DNA of 39,074 nucleotides from a virus: positions 1 to 39,074 of IMG/VR virus record IMGVR_UViG_3300028031_000007; one strand, written 5' to 3'. Positions 28,575 through 35,603 of the stretch are shown piece by piece. The position numbers and the translations under genes were made by a program. Each line of letters begins with the position of its first letter. Within the stretch, counting starts at the first letter, position 1. The notes beneath the pieces are model-generated. The model was given only the letters and a program-made list of their open reading frames with translations. It was not told the DNA's origin and made no database searches.

Positions 28575-28922
28575 ATGAATTTACTAGAAGAAACAAGATC
28601 AGCGATTAAAGATAGCGGACATAAGATTGGAGACATTGTATTTATCGGCTCTGGGTCTAGCGGTCATGCATGCTCATGGAGTCAGTTTAAGGAACTTTCT
28701 AACAATGAATATGATGATGGTTTTGGGGCACAGGAAGTGGCTACAGATCTAATTATTGCGTTTAGTGATGGTCATCAAATGTGGAGGCATGAGTATGACG
28801 GTTCTGAAAACTGGGATTATTCAAAACCTTTTAATATGCCAAAAGACAAACACCATATAAGACGACTTTTTGCAAACCGCGTTGGATGGGAGTCGCTGTC
28901 TGAAATAGAGGCTGAATTATGA
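28575..28922 (+). CDS. Hypothetical protein
   Basis: This encodes 115 aa. 'KIGDIVFIGSGSSGHACSWS' and 'QEVATDLIIAFSDGHQMWRH' suggest a small beta fold. The gene stop overlaps the next start (ATGA). No family recognised. Confidence 0.6.
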   Translation: MNLLEETRSAIKDSGHKIGDIVFIGSGSSGHACSWSQFKELSNNEYDDGFGAQEVATDLIIAFSDGHQMWRHEYDGSENWDYSKPFNMPKDKHHIRRLFANRVGWESLSEIEAEL

Positions 28923-29065
28923 AAGCACGAGGACAAACCAAATACATAGCCACAGTCTGCATGCTATTTTGCATCGCAATCCCTGTGATAATTAACGACT
29001 TGTACAATCACTGTGAGCCGATGCGGCACTTTGAAGGGTGCAATATAAACAAGGTGATGGTATGA
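28919..29065 (+). CDS. Membrane microprotein with periplasmic Cys tail
   Basis: This encodes 48 aa. Residues 9-26 (YIATVCMLFCIAIPVIIN) form a membrane helix, then 'HCEPMRHFEGCN'. ATGA overlaps both sides. Function unknown. Confidence 0.6.
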   Translation: MKARGQTKYIATVCMLFCIAIPVIINDLYNHCEPMRHFEGCNINKVMV

Positions 29066-29280
29066 AAAATGTATCTGTAGAAGGGCCGTATCCAATGTTT
29101 TATGGTGTTAACAAACTTGAACTAACCAAGCGTGAGTACTTCGCTGGTAAAGCTTTGCAGGGCTTGTGTTGTGATTCTGGCAAGATAATAAGCATAGAAG
29201 ACATTAAAGGCGTCGGTGAACTAGCTTTTATGATAGCAGACGGTGCTATAGAAGCAGCAAACAAAGAGTCTGATTCATGA
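29062..29280 (+). CDS. Hypothetical protein
   Basis: This encodes 72 aa from the ATG at 29062. 'LTKREYFAGKALQGLCCDSG' is a pattern found in many small phage proteins ('T.REYFAA.ALQGL'). Role unknown. Coupled on both sides. Confidence 0.7.
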   Translation: MKNVSVEGPYPMFYGVNKLELTKREYFAGKALQGLCCDSGKIISIEDIKGVGELAFMIADGAIEAANKESDS

Positions 29281-29438
29281 GTCACTCCGAGGTTCTATGG
29301 AATATGCTTGTTCAGTATAACTGCGACATAGGTCGGTTATGTGACACTAAAGACGCAAGCGCACACGAAGCTAAAATTGAAGCACTTGAATACGCAATCA
29401 AACTAATAGAGGCCAACAATGTACCAATCACAGAATAA
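29277..29438 (+). CDS. Small helical protein
   Basis: This encodes 53 aa (MSHSEVLWNMLVQYNCDIGR and on). Helical; overlaps the HTH gene by 20 nt. Function unknown. Confidence 0.55.
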   Translation: MSHSEVLWNMLVQYNCDIGRLCDTKDASAHEAKIEALEYAIKLIEANNVPITE

Positions 29439-29643
29439 AACAATTAAGAAGCATCTTAAGGAATGTACTTCTATTACCTCTCTCTATGCTATCAACCATT
29501 ATGGCATAACTAGATTAGCCAGATGTATTTACGACCTAAAAAAGGAAGGCATGAACATCGACAAGAACACAATCATAAACGGGCGTAGTCACTATGCCGA
29601 ATATTATTTAGTTGAGGAATCATGTTTACAAAATACAAAATAA
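29419..29643 (+). CDS. HTH_39-type helix-turn-helix protein
   Basis: This encodes 74 aa. 'KHLKECTSITSLYAINHYGI' and 'TRLARCIYDLKKEGMNID' match the small phage HTH domain ('L..HL..GSI...EA...YGI.RLA.RI.DL..EG'). Probable DNA binder of unknown target. Directly upstream of a microprotein and RecT. Confidence 0.75.
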   Translation: MYQSQNKTIKKHLKECTSITSLYAINHYGITRLARCIYDLKKEGMNIDKNTIINGRSHYAEYYLVEESCLQNTK

Positions 29644-29777
29644 AAGATAGTCCTGAGAATAAATGCCGGTACGCAGTTTGTAGTAAAAAACTATTCAGCC
29701 CATGGGTTGTAATGTTGAACTTTACCAACTTAAAGCACGCAACCATGTATCTTGAAGAATTAAAAGAGGATAAATAA
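29622..29777 (+). CDS. Small basic protein before RecT
   Basis: This encodes 51 aa (MFTKYKIKDSPENKCRYAVC and on). Beta-rich start, helical end. Its stop abuts the RecT start codon. Function unknown. Confidence 0.6.
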   Translation: MFTKYKIKDSPENKCRYAVCSKKLFSPWVVMLNFTNLKHATMYLEELKEDK

Positions 29778-30920
29778 ATGAGTAACGAACTATCAGTAAT
29801 TGAAAAGCTAGACATATTTTTATCAAATCGTGAGGATAAATTTGTAACGCTTAACGAAACCGTCAGACCTTTGAACTTTGCAGCAGAGTGTGATTTTGCT
29901 AGGCAAGCGTTAATGAAAAATGATTTTTTGCTAAAGGTTGCCAAGGACAACCAACAAAGTTTAGCGGATGCAATATCTAATGTTGCGGCTATTGGTATTA
30001 GCTTAAATCCAGCTAACAAGCATGCATATCTGGTGCCAAGAAAAAAGACGGTATGCTTAGATATTTCATACATGGGCATGATTAAGCTAGCCACAGATAC
30101 TGGAATAGTTAAGTACATGAAAGCAGAATTGGTTTATGAGAATGATAATTTTACTTATAGGGGGTTTGATACCAGACCAGAAATTGAGGTTAAAAATCCT
30201 TTTGACGCTAAAAGCAGGGGCGCTTTAATTGGTTGTATTGCGTGGGCTAAATTGAATAGTGGAGACTTCCTTAATGAGTACATGAATATAAATGAAATAA
30301 ATGCCATTCGTAATGATAGCGAGGCGTATAAATACGGGTTTGGAAAAGGTGAGAAAAGTTATGAATATAAGTCTTGTGTATGGGTTAAACACGAGGGAGA
30401 AATGCAGAAAAAAACCCTGATCAAGAGACTGTACAAGACCCTTCCGAGTTCAGACGGAAGCGAAGTTATGGCGCATGCAATAGAGGTTTTGAACGAGCAC
30501 GAGGGCATTGAGTTTGACCAGCAGCCACAAACTAGAGACTACACAGAACACCAAAGCGATGCGTATAAAGAGGCATTAGACAAGGGTGATTATGTTGGGC
30601 TGATTTGCGTTACTGAATCGCTTGATTATGTAGAGGGTCAAGGCCAATTATACAACAGGCACGAAAGCCCCAACATTCCAAAGGGTCAAAAGGGCAAATA
30701 TACCGAATCAATGAGGACTAAATTAGCAGACGCGAGAGACCAGAGGGATGAAATCCTAGCTATGATACTTGTAGCGTGTGACTCAGTCGACGATGTAGCG
30801 CTACAGGAGGCTGGTGGTGATGACTTAAGCCAATATACAATAGATTGGTACTGCAACAAACTAAACCCTGAACAGGAGCGATTTGCTCGTGGCGTATTTG
30901 AACAACTAGAGGCGGCATAA
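29778..30920 (+). CDS. recT: RecT-family single-strand annealing protein
   Basis: This encodes 380 aa. Residues 25-225 follow the RecT family: 'LNPANKHAYLVPRKKTVCLD', 'ISYMGMIKLATDTGIVKYMK', 'GALIGCIAWAKLNSGD' and 'KKTLIKRLYKTLP'. It anneals single strands in phage recombination. It is longer than RecT (269 aa); residues 245-380 form an acidic, helical extension of unknown function. No RecE, lambda Exo or YqaJ-type exonuclease is visible nearby, so the partner may be host-encoded or the annealing independent. Confidence 0.9.
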   Translation: MSNELSVIEKLDIFLSNREDKFVTLNETVRPLNFAAECDFARQALMKNDFLLKVAKDNQQSLADAISNVAAIGISLNPANKHAYLVPRKKTVCLDISYMGMIKLATDTGIVKYMKAELVYENDNFTYRGFDTRPEIEVKNPFDAKSRGALIGCIAWAKLNSGDFLNEYMNINEINAIRNDSEAYKYGFGKGEKSYEYKSCVWVKHEGEMQKKTLIKRLYKTLPSSDGSEVMAHAIEVLNEHEGIEFDQQPQTRDYTEHQSDAYKEALDKGDYVGLICVTESLDYVEGQGQLYNRHESPNIPKGQKGKYTESMRTKLADARDQRDEILAMILVACDSVDDVALQEAGGDDLSQYTIDWYCNKLNPEQERFARGVFEQLEAA

Positions 30921-30940
30921 TTGTCACCAAAACCTAATAA

Positions 30941-31078
30941 ATGACACCCATGAATAACCCAATGACTCCTATCGTATCGGAAACGGTGCGTATTTGTGAA
31001 GACAGCGAGCAATGCTGTTTGGCCAGGGTTGTATTGCCTAGTTGGGTGTTGTTTTTTGACTTGAGAATTGAATTATGA
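30941..31078 (+). CDS. Small hypothetical protein
   Basis: This encodes 45 aa (MTPMNNPMTPIVSETVRICE and on). Its stop overlaps the next start (ATGA). Hydrophobic C-terminus (ARVVLPSWVLFFDL). Function unknown. Confidence 0.45.
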   Translation: MTPMNNPMTPIVSETVRICEDSEQCCLARVVLPSWVLFFDLRIEL

Positions 31079-31317
31079 AAATATTTAAAGTAACAATTGA
31101 GATTCAAACAGTGGTAGAGGCAGAATCAGCTACGGACGCAGAACATAAAGTAAGTATGTCGCACGTAGTGGACTGGTCGGATGAATCACAACACCTTGTA
31201 GCGACAGCTCAACAGGTTAGCTCACTGTCAGAACTGCCAAATAATTGCGGTTGGGATGGTGAATGTTTGCCTTGGGGCGGTGACGGTAAAACTAGATTAA
31301 AGGAAGTGCTTAAATGA
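31075..31317 (+). CDS. Hypothetical protein
   Basis: This encodes 80 aa. 'FKVTIEIQTVVEAESATDAE' is a beta-alpha pattern common in small phage proteins. Overlaps by 4 nt. Function unknown. Confidence 0.6.
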   Translation: MKIFKVTIEIQTVVEAESATDAEHKVSMSHVVDWSDESQHLVATAQQVSSLSELPNNCGWDGECLPWGGDGKTRLKEVLK

Positions 31318-31586
31318 AAACTGAAATTAACGGCGTAGAGCTAGCGTTCTGGGTGACGCGGCAGGAGGGGTTGGTTGTTTTATGCTATTACAGAGACGGA
31401 GAAAATGTTGAGTGCGATATCCGTTATGATACAGAAGGGTGTTCGGTTGAAACTACTGGGACTGGCAGCTGCTGCCTAACATTCGGCGACGAACCTGATC
31501 CTTTTGACATAATCGCAGTACAAGTTCTCGGAGTCCACCCAGACTATGACGGCAAACGACTGGGTATGAAGGTGGTTGAATTATGA
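31314..31586 (+). CDS. Hypothetical protein
   Basis: This encodes 90 aa. Beta-rich, acidic, with several Cys (CYYRDGENVECDIRY, SCCLTF). Four-nt overlaps. Function unknown. Confidence 0.6.
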   Translation: MKTEINGVELAFWVTRQEGLVVLCYYRDGENVECDIRYDTEGCSVETTGTGSCCLTFGDEPDPFDIIAVQVLGVHPDYDGKRLGMKVVEL

Positions 31587-31909
31587 TTACTTTAAAACCA
31601 TGCCCCCTTTGCAAATATGGTGACGTAGATAATGATGAAGGGATTTACAAATCTGGTGAGTTTTTTGTTATCAGGTGCGGTGCTTGTTTTTTGACTATTG
31701 ACGGTAGAAACAAACAGGAATTGATAACCAGATGGAACACTCGCGCACCATCCAAGCTATTCAGGGCCATTGCTGAGATTGAAGACATGATTGGTACTGT
31801 TCGGCTGTATGTGCAAAGCGGCGGAGACCCAGACGGGTTTTACAAAAGAAAGATAACGCTGGAGACTGTCATCGCCAAGCTAAAACGGATAGAGGCTGGT
31901 GATGGCTAG
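31583..31909 (+). CDS. Second Lar-type zinc protein
   Basis: This encodes 108 aa. 'LKPCPLCKYGDVDNDEG', 'CGACF' and 'ITRWNTRAP' match the same zinc ribbon and WNTRA signature as the gene at 24437. The two differ strongly, so they are separate copies. C-terminal helix (LETVIAKLKRIE). Role in easing restriction is inferred. Confidence 0.72.
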   Translation: MITLKPCPLCKYGDVDNDEGIYKSGEFFVIRCGACFLTIDGRNKQELITRWNTRAPSKLFRAIAEIEDMIGTVRLYVQSGGDPDGFYKRKITLETVIAKLKRIEAGDG

Positions 31910-31979
31910 CGCGTATGTGCGTATAGTTGAGGCTAGGTTAGAGAAATTGAAACGTGAGATAATTAACCAAGGTAAATAA
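31902..31979 (+). CDS. Very small ORF
   Basis: This encodes 25 aa (MASAYVRIVEARLEKLKREI and on). Helical. Called for its overlap with the Lar-like gene and GAGG-type site only. Confidence 0.35.
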   Translation: MASAYVRIVEARLEKLKREIINQGK

Positions 31980-31981
31980 TT

Positions 31982-32176
31982 ATGCAAAGACAAATATTGA
32001 TAGATCAAATAACCGTGCTTTTAAATAAGAGAAACAAAGATAAGCCGTCTAACGCGCCTAATCATGTACTTTCTGAATATATGGTTTGTTCGTTAGAACA
32101 GTTTGAAGTTAATGCGACATATACAAAATACTGGAGAGACACTATGCGTGAAAAAGCGTCCAAAGGTGATTTATGA
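31982..32176 (+). CDS. Hypothetical protein
   Basis: This encodes 64 aa, charged and helical. ATGA overlap with the YopX-family gene. Function unknown. Confidence 0.6.
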   Translation: MQRQILIDQITVLLNKRNKDKPSNAPNHVLSEYMVCSLEQFEVNATYTKYWRDTMREKASKGDL

Positions 32177-32484
32177 GAGATATTAAATTTAGATGGTGGA
32201 ATGGTGAGCGATACGTGCCTCATAATCTTCTTGAGTTGGGTGTTAAGAATATTCGAGGAAAGCACGGACTTGAGCAATACACCGGACTAAAAGACAAGTA
32301 CGGGGTAGAGATTTACGAGGGGGATATTATTAAGGGCGATGAGTTTTGTAATGACTATGTAGTGTACAGTGAGAATAAATTCATGCTAGAGCCGCTCGGC
32401 GATGATTGCATTCATTGGGATAGAAGCAAAGTAATCGGCAATATACACGAAAACCCAGAGCTAATTACTGATACCGTCGCATAA
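32173..32484 (+). CDS. YopX-family protein
   Basis: This encodes 103 aa. 'RDIKFRWWNGERYVP', 'LEQYTGLKDKYGVEIYEGDI' and 'VIGNIHENPEL' are the clear signature of the YopX family, common in phages with no known function. Last gene of the plus operon, 24 nt before the convergent lysis operon end. Confidence 0.85.
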   Translation: MRDIKFRWWNGERYVPHNLLELGVKNIRGKHGLEQYTGLKDKYGVEIYEGDIIKGDEFCNDYVVYSENKFMLEPLGDDCIHWDRSKVIGNIHENPELITDTVA

Positions 32485-32507
32485 TATTAAAACCGTTATT
32501 GATCACG

Positions 32508-33503
32508 TTAAAACAAAGTCTGCCCACCGTCATCATCATTAACAACTGAGTCGCCTTGTAGGTCGTCTGCAGTATTAACCCCTTGCTGCTTAGAATCATC
32601 AACTACCTGACCATTCGCGCTTGGTGCTAAGTTCTGTGTATGATCACCACCGGCTTGCGCTGCTGCGGTATCTGTTGCGAGTGAGTTGTTAGCGTCACCG
32701 GCAATAGTTATATACGTTGGCGATAAGTCAGATCGATCATTAGCCGATGTTGCTGTGCCTGAGCCTCCCGCTACAGAACCCTCGCCTGAGCCTGTTGCGC
32801 TACCGCCTGAGCCGCTAGCAGTGCTGTGCTGGCTGGATGATAGGGTTATGTCACCTACTGTTGTATTGCCTTTAGCGTTTGCTGCTGTAATGCCTATATC
32901 ACGAATAGACTCTTGCCCTGATTGGATGGCTTTGCGGCTTTCGATAGCTATAATTCCGCCTGTAGCAAAGCGCGTGATCGCCTGAACTTTAGCAGTTCCC
33001 TCGTGTGCTACAGATCGAATAGTTGAACCGAATGAATCAGCAACATAAGCCAGATCGGACTTGCCTTGCGTTAGCTGTGCAATAGTTTTGTTTTGCTGTC
33101 TTATGATTGACGCAAAAAATTGGCGTTGCTGGCATGACTCAACCGATCTAAGGTACACCGCTTGAGCATCAGCCTTTAGGTCGTTCACCTGCATAATTGT
33201 CATGGTCTTGCACGTTTCTACCGGAGCTGAATTTTTCAACTCGGCCAGAGCTAGCTTTAAACGCTCTACTTCAACTGCCGCTATCGCGACCATCGACGCT
33301 TGCATGTTGTTTCCCAATGCAGCGGCTTGCGTTTGTTTTGTTCGTAGCTTTTTGACCGTACCAAACCTAGACACTATGGGGTTTCCGCTTGCGTCCATCG
33401 CCACTGTTTCGCTAGAGTTGCCTGAGAAAACGCTGGTTAGCCCAGAGCAACCGGACAAGTATAGAATTGCTATAAATACATATAAAATCTTTAGGCTTTT
33501 CAT
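32508..33503 (-). CDS. Large outer-membrane-type lipoprotein of lysis region
   Basis: This encodes 331 aa. Lipobox LSGC (Cys19) after a hydrophobic signal, with Ser at +2 (outer-membrane sorting). The middle is helical; residues 210-260 are Gly/Ser/Thr-rich repeats ('STASGSGGSATGSGEGSVAG'). As last gene of the lysis set it sits where an outer spanin is expected, but it is far larger than known ones. Overlaps the holin stop as ATGA. Confidence 0.75.
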   Translation of the reverse strand: MKSLKILYVFIAILYLSGCSGLTSVFSGNSSETVAMDASGNPIVSRFGTVKKLRTKQTQAAALGNNMQASMVAIAAVEVERLKLALAELKNSAPVETCKTMTIMQVNDLKADAQAVYLRSVESCQQRQFFASIIRQQNKTIAQLTQGKSDLAYVADSFGSTIRSVAHEGTAKVQAITRFATGGIIAIESRKAIQSGQESIRDIGITAANAKGNTTVGDITLSSSQHSTASGSGGSATGSGEGSVAGGSGTATSANDRSDLSPTYITIAGDANNSLATDTAAAQAGGDHTQNLAPSANGQVVDDSKQQGVNTADDLQGDSVVNDDDGGQTLF

Positions 33504-33736
33504 GACTTATTGCCCATTGCGATTCGCATATCAGATTGCGCCATGCGGAATACGTTGATTACAGCCAGCACAAGGGTATTGAGTGCCCCCATAATGATAC
33601 CGATCTGCTCGGTGTAGGGAATTAAGTCAAGACCAAATGCAGCCAGCACAAGGGCGTTGATAGCGCCGAATGATGCTGATGCCATAAATATTTTGCTGCC
33701 TTTTGATACCTTGTCGATTGTTTTTAGAATGTTCAT
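33500..33736 (-). CDS. Holin-like two-helix membrane protein
   Basis: This encodes 78 aa from the ATG at 33736, with GAGG 9 nt upstream and ATGA overlap with the endolysin. Residues 16-33 and 42-60 are membrane helices (FMASASFGAINALVLAAFGL; IGIIMGALNTLVLAVINVF). Size, two helices and place beside the endolysin suggest a holin. No sequence family claimed. Confidence 0.65.
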   Translation of the reverse strand: MNILKTIDKVSKGSKIFMASASFGAINALVLAAFGLDLIPYTEQIGIIMGALNTLVLAVINVFRMAQSDMRIAMGNKS

Positions 33737-34350
33737 GTTAAAGCCTCGTTTAAATAGAATTTGTCTGCAACCCTCTCTTGATTTGCAATCCATCTATTGC
33801 CTACTCCATTTGCGAATTCTTCTTGATCCGGATTTTCTTCTATGCGTTTAACCCAGTGAGTCACCATAAAGTTAGACAAGAATAACAGGAATACGTTTTT
33901 ATCCCGCCTTGATAGAAACTTCTTTAGTGCGGCAATGGATAGTTTACCGATCATCCCATCAACTTTCAAGTCAGAATAATCTCTCTCATTGCGATTCAAT
34001 AAATTTAATGTTCTTTGGAAGTATCGCCCTGCCCTATCAACCCCGCCATTCACCGCAATGTCAAAAGTCCATTCTGCTATGTCTTGATCTGGCATGTCGC
34101 TACCTTTGATCTTAATCCAGAACATCTTACGGTAAAACGCCTCTACATCCAACTGTAATGACTTGTGCGGGATGTTGTTTGGGAATCCATGCCCTAGCTT
34201 GGCTTTGTCTATTACAAGCCACCCTGTCCAATGTGAGTGGAATCTGCGCGCAATACCGTTGTATGTTTCTCCGCCAGCATCATTCGGGTTGTGCGAGTAC
34301 CCAATCTCGTGCCCCAAAGTATTTTTAAACGCAGTCAGAAAGTCAGACAT
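33733..34350 (-). CDS. Endolysin, GH108 N-acetylmuramidase
   Basis: This encodes 205 aa. 'HEIGYSHNPNDAGGETYNGI' (residues 14-33) is the GH108 signature with catalytic Glu15. 'AEWTFDIAVNGGVDRAGRYF' belongs to the same fold. It cuts the glycan of peptidoglycan. No signal peptide, so it needs the holin for release. Coupled to the genes on both sides. Confidence 0.9.
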   Translation of the reverse strand: MSDFLTAFKNTLGHEIGYSHNPNDAGGETYNGIARRFHSHWTGWLVIDKAKLGHGFPNNIPHKSLQLDVEAFYRKMFWIKIKGSDMPDQDIAEWTFDIAVNGGVDRAGRYFQRTLNLLNRNERDYSDLKVDGMIGKLSIAALKKFLSRRDKNVFLLFLSNFMVTHWVKRIEENPDQEEFANGVGNRWIANQERVADKFYLNEALT

Positions 34351-34700
34351 TATTTGTCTACCGCAGCCAGTAATTTGCCGTACAAGACATTATTCTTACC
34401 CAGCTTGTCGTTTACTTTTTCAATCATTCCTGCAACACCCTCTCTGAGTTTATCCTCTCTATCGTCGCGCCTTCTTTCGTCGTCTAAGATTCTATCATAC
34501 AGCTTATTCATGCTCTTTGTGCAACGATCTTCAATGTTAGCCATTCGTAGCTCATGCTTTTCGTTTACTTTTTCTTGGTCTTTGCGGTCTGTTGTTATCT
34601 GTTCCGCATGAACCTCTACACTCCTTGCGTGCTTTCCCCACAAAGTACCGACCGTAACCAGCGTGAATCCAATGCTTACTATTAATCCTATGTCCATCAT
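34350..34700 (-). CDS. Inner-membrane spanin-like protein
   Basis: This encodes 116 aa. Residues 3-21 (DIGLIVSIGFTLVTVGTLWG) form an N-terminal membrane helix, followed by about 85 residues of charged coiled coil. This is the plan of Rz-type inner spanins, and the gene stands beside the endolysin. Partner could be the lipoprotein at 32508. Confidence 0.6.
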   Translation of the reverse strand: MMDIGLIVSIGFTLVTVGTLWGKHARSVEVHAEQITTDRKDQEKVNEKHELRMANIEDRCTKSMNKLYDRILDDERRRDDREDKLREGVAGMIEKVNDKLGKNNVLYGKLLAAVDK

Positions 34701-34742
34701 TCTCGCCTTTTAAATTGGTTTTTTATCATCTTATATATATGC

Positions 34743-35237
34743 CTAATGGTGATGCCTTTTAGCCATAAAAACGTGATTATGAGCAGCAATTCTGTAATGG
34801 CAAATACGCTCATTAAATCTAATAGAAAATCCATCTATACAGCCTCCCAAAATAAGCAGCAATTGAATTACAAGAAAAAACATAGAGACTAGCCACATTA
34901 TTACAGTTGAATACAATCCAACCATGCAACCAATCGCCACAACCATTCTAATCATATACAAAAATGATACCGCATAATTAACTTCGTTATCTTCTATGTC
35001 CAGTGATTTGAAGAACCATTTACTGCCAGACTCATATGTTGTTATACAAATGGCCGAGCAGATAAATAGAACGTGAACGTGTAGCGCGTCTGCGTCTATA
35101 TATGTTAAGTATTTAGCCGCTCCCAGACTAACGATAAGTGCAACTGCACACCGCGCATTTTTAAATAAAGAGAACGCAATAGTGATCAGAGTCAGTACGG
35201 TCACTGAGTTAGATATTATCGCGCCATCATTAAACAT
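34743..35237 (-). CDS. Multi-pass membrane protein
   Basis: This encodes 164 aa with four or five hydrophobic stretches (residues about 8-27, 30-48, 52-70, 88-115, 118-140) and a His-rich end (HNHVFMAKRHHH). Lies between ejection genes and lysis genes. Could assist lysis or exclude other phages. No family recognised. Confidence 0.6.
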   Translation of the reverse strand: MFNDGAIISNSVTVLTLITIAFSLFKNARCAVALIVSLGAAKYLTYIDADALHVHVLFICSAICITTYESGSKWFFKSLDIEDNEVNYAVSFLYMIRMVVAIGCMVGLYSTVIMWLVSMFFLVIQLLLILGGCIDGFSIRFNERICHYRIAAHNHVFMAKRHHH

Positions 35238-35555
35238 TTACCTAAGTCCGCCTGCGCCTTCGCCATCAAAATCAGCGTTAGTTAATGGTCTGTAACCGTA
35301 GGATAGCATTTTCTTAGCAAGTCGTTTATGAAGCAACTCTCCGCGCTGTTGAACGACTGCCATGATGCGAAGTATCTCACTTTTCTCCTTGGCAACATCG
35401 TATTGATTAACAAGGTCTCCATTAACCTTCATGTCCTCTATTGATTGCTCAAGATCATGGTAAGCCTTCCAGCCATATTCTACAGCCTTGAACACCATTT
35501 TATTGATGTTGTAACCAGCTTTAATTTGACTGTCTAGGGGTGCTTTTAGTGCCAT
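35238..35555 (-). CDS. Hypothetical helical protein after ejection genes
   Basis: This encodes 105 aa. All helical (VFKAVEYGWKAYHDLEQSIE and on), with a Gly-rich end. Stop abuts the membrane gene start. Its place at the end of the virion block suggests a minor structural role. Function unknown. Confidence 0.6.
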   Translation of the reverse strand: MALKAPLDSQIKAGYNINKMVFKAVEYGWKAYHDLEQSIEDMKVNGDLVNQYDVAKEKSEILRIMAVVQQRGELLHKRLAKKMLSYGYRPLTNADFDGEGAGGLR

Positions 35556-35603
35556 GGTGTTACCTGTGGTATAATAATTAAATGATTATCGTCGTTATGA
35601 CAA

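Noticed and set aside
35570-35575. TATAAT with TGn on the plus strand, antisense to the 637-aa gene
   Set aside because: No -35, and it could arise by chance in AT-rich sequence between genes.
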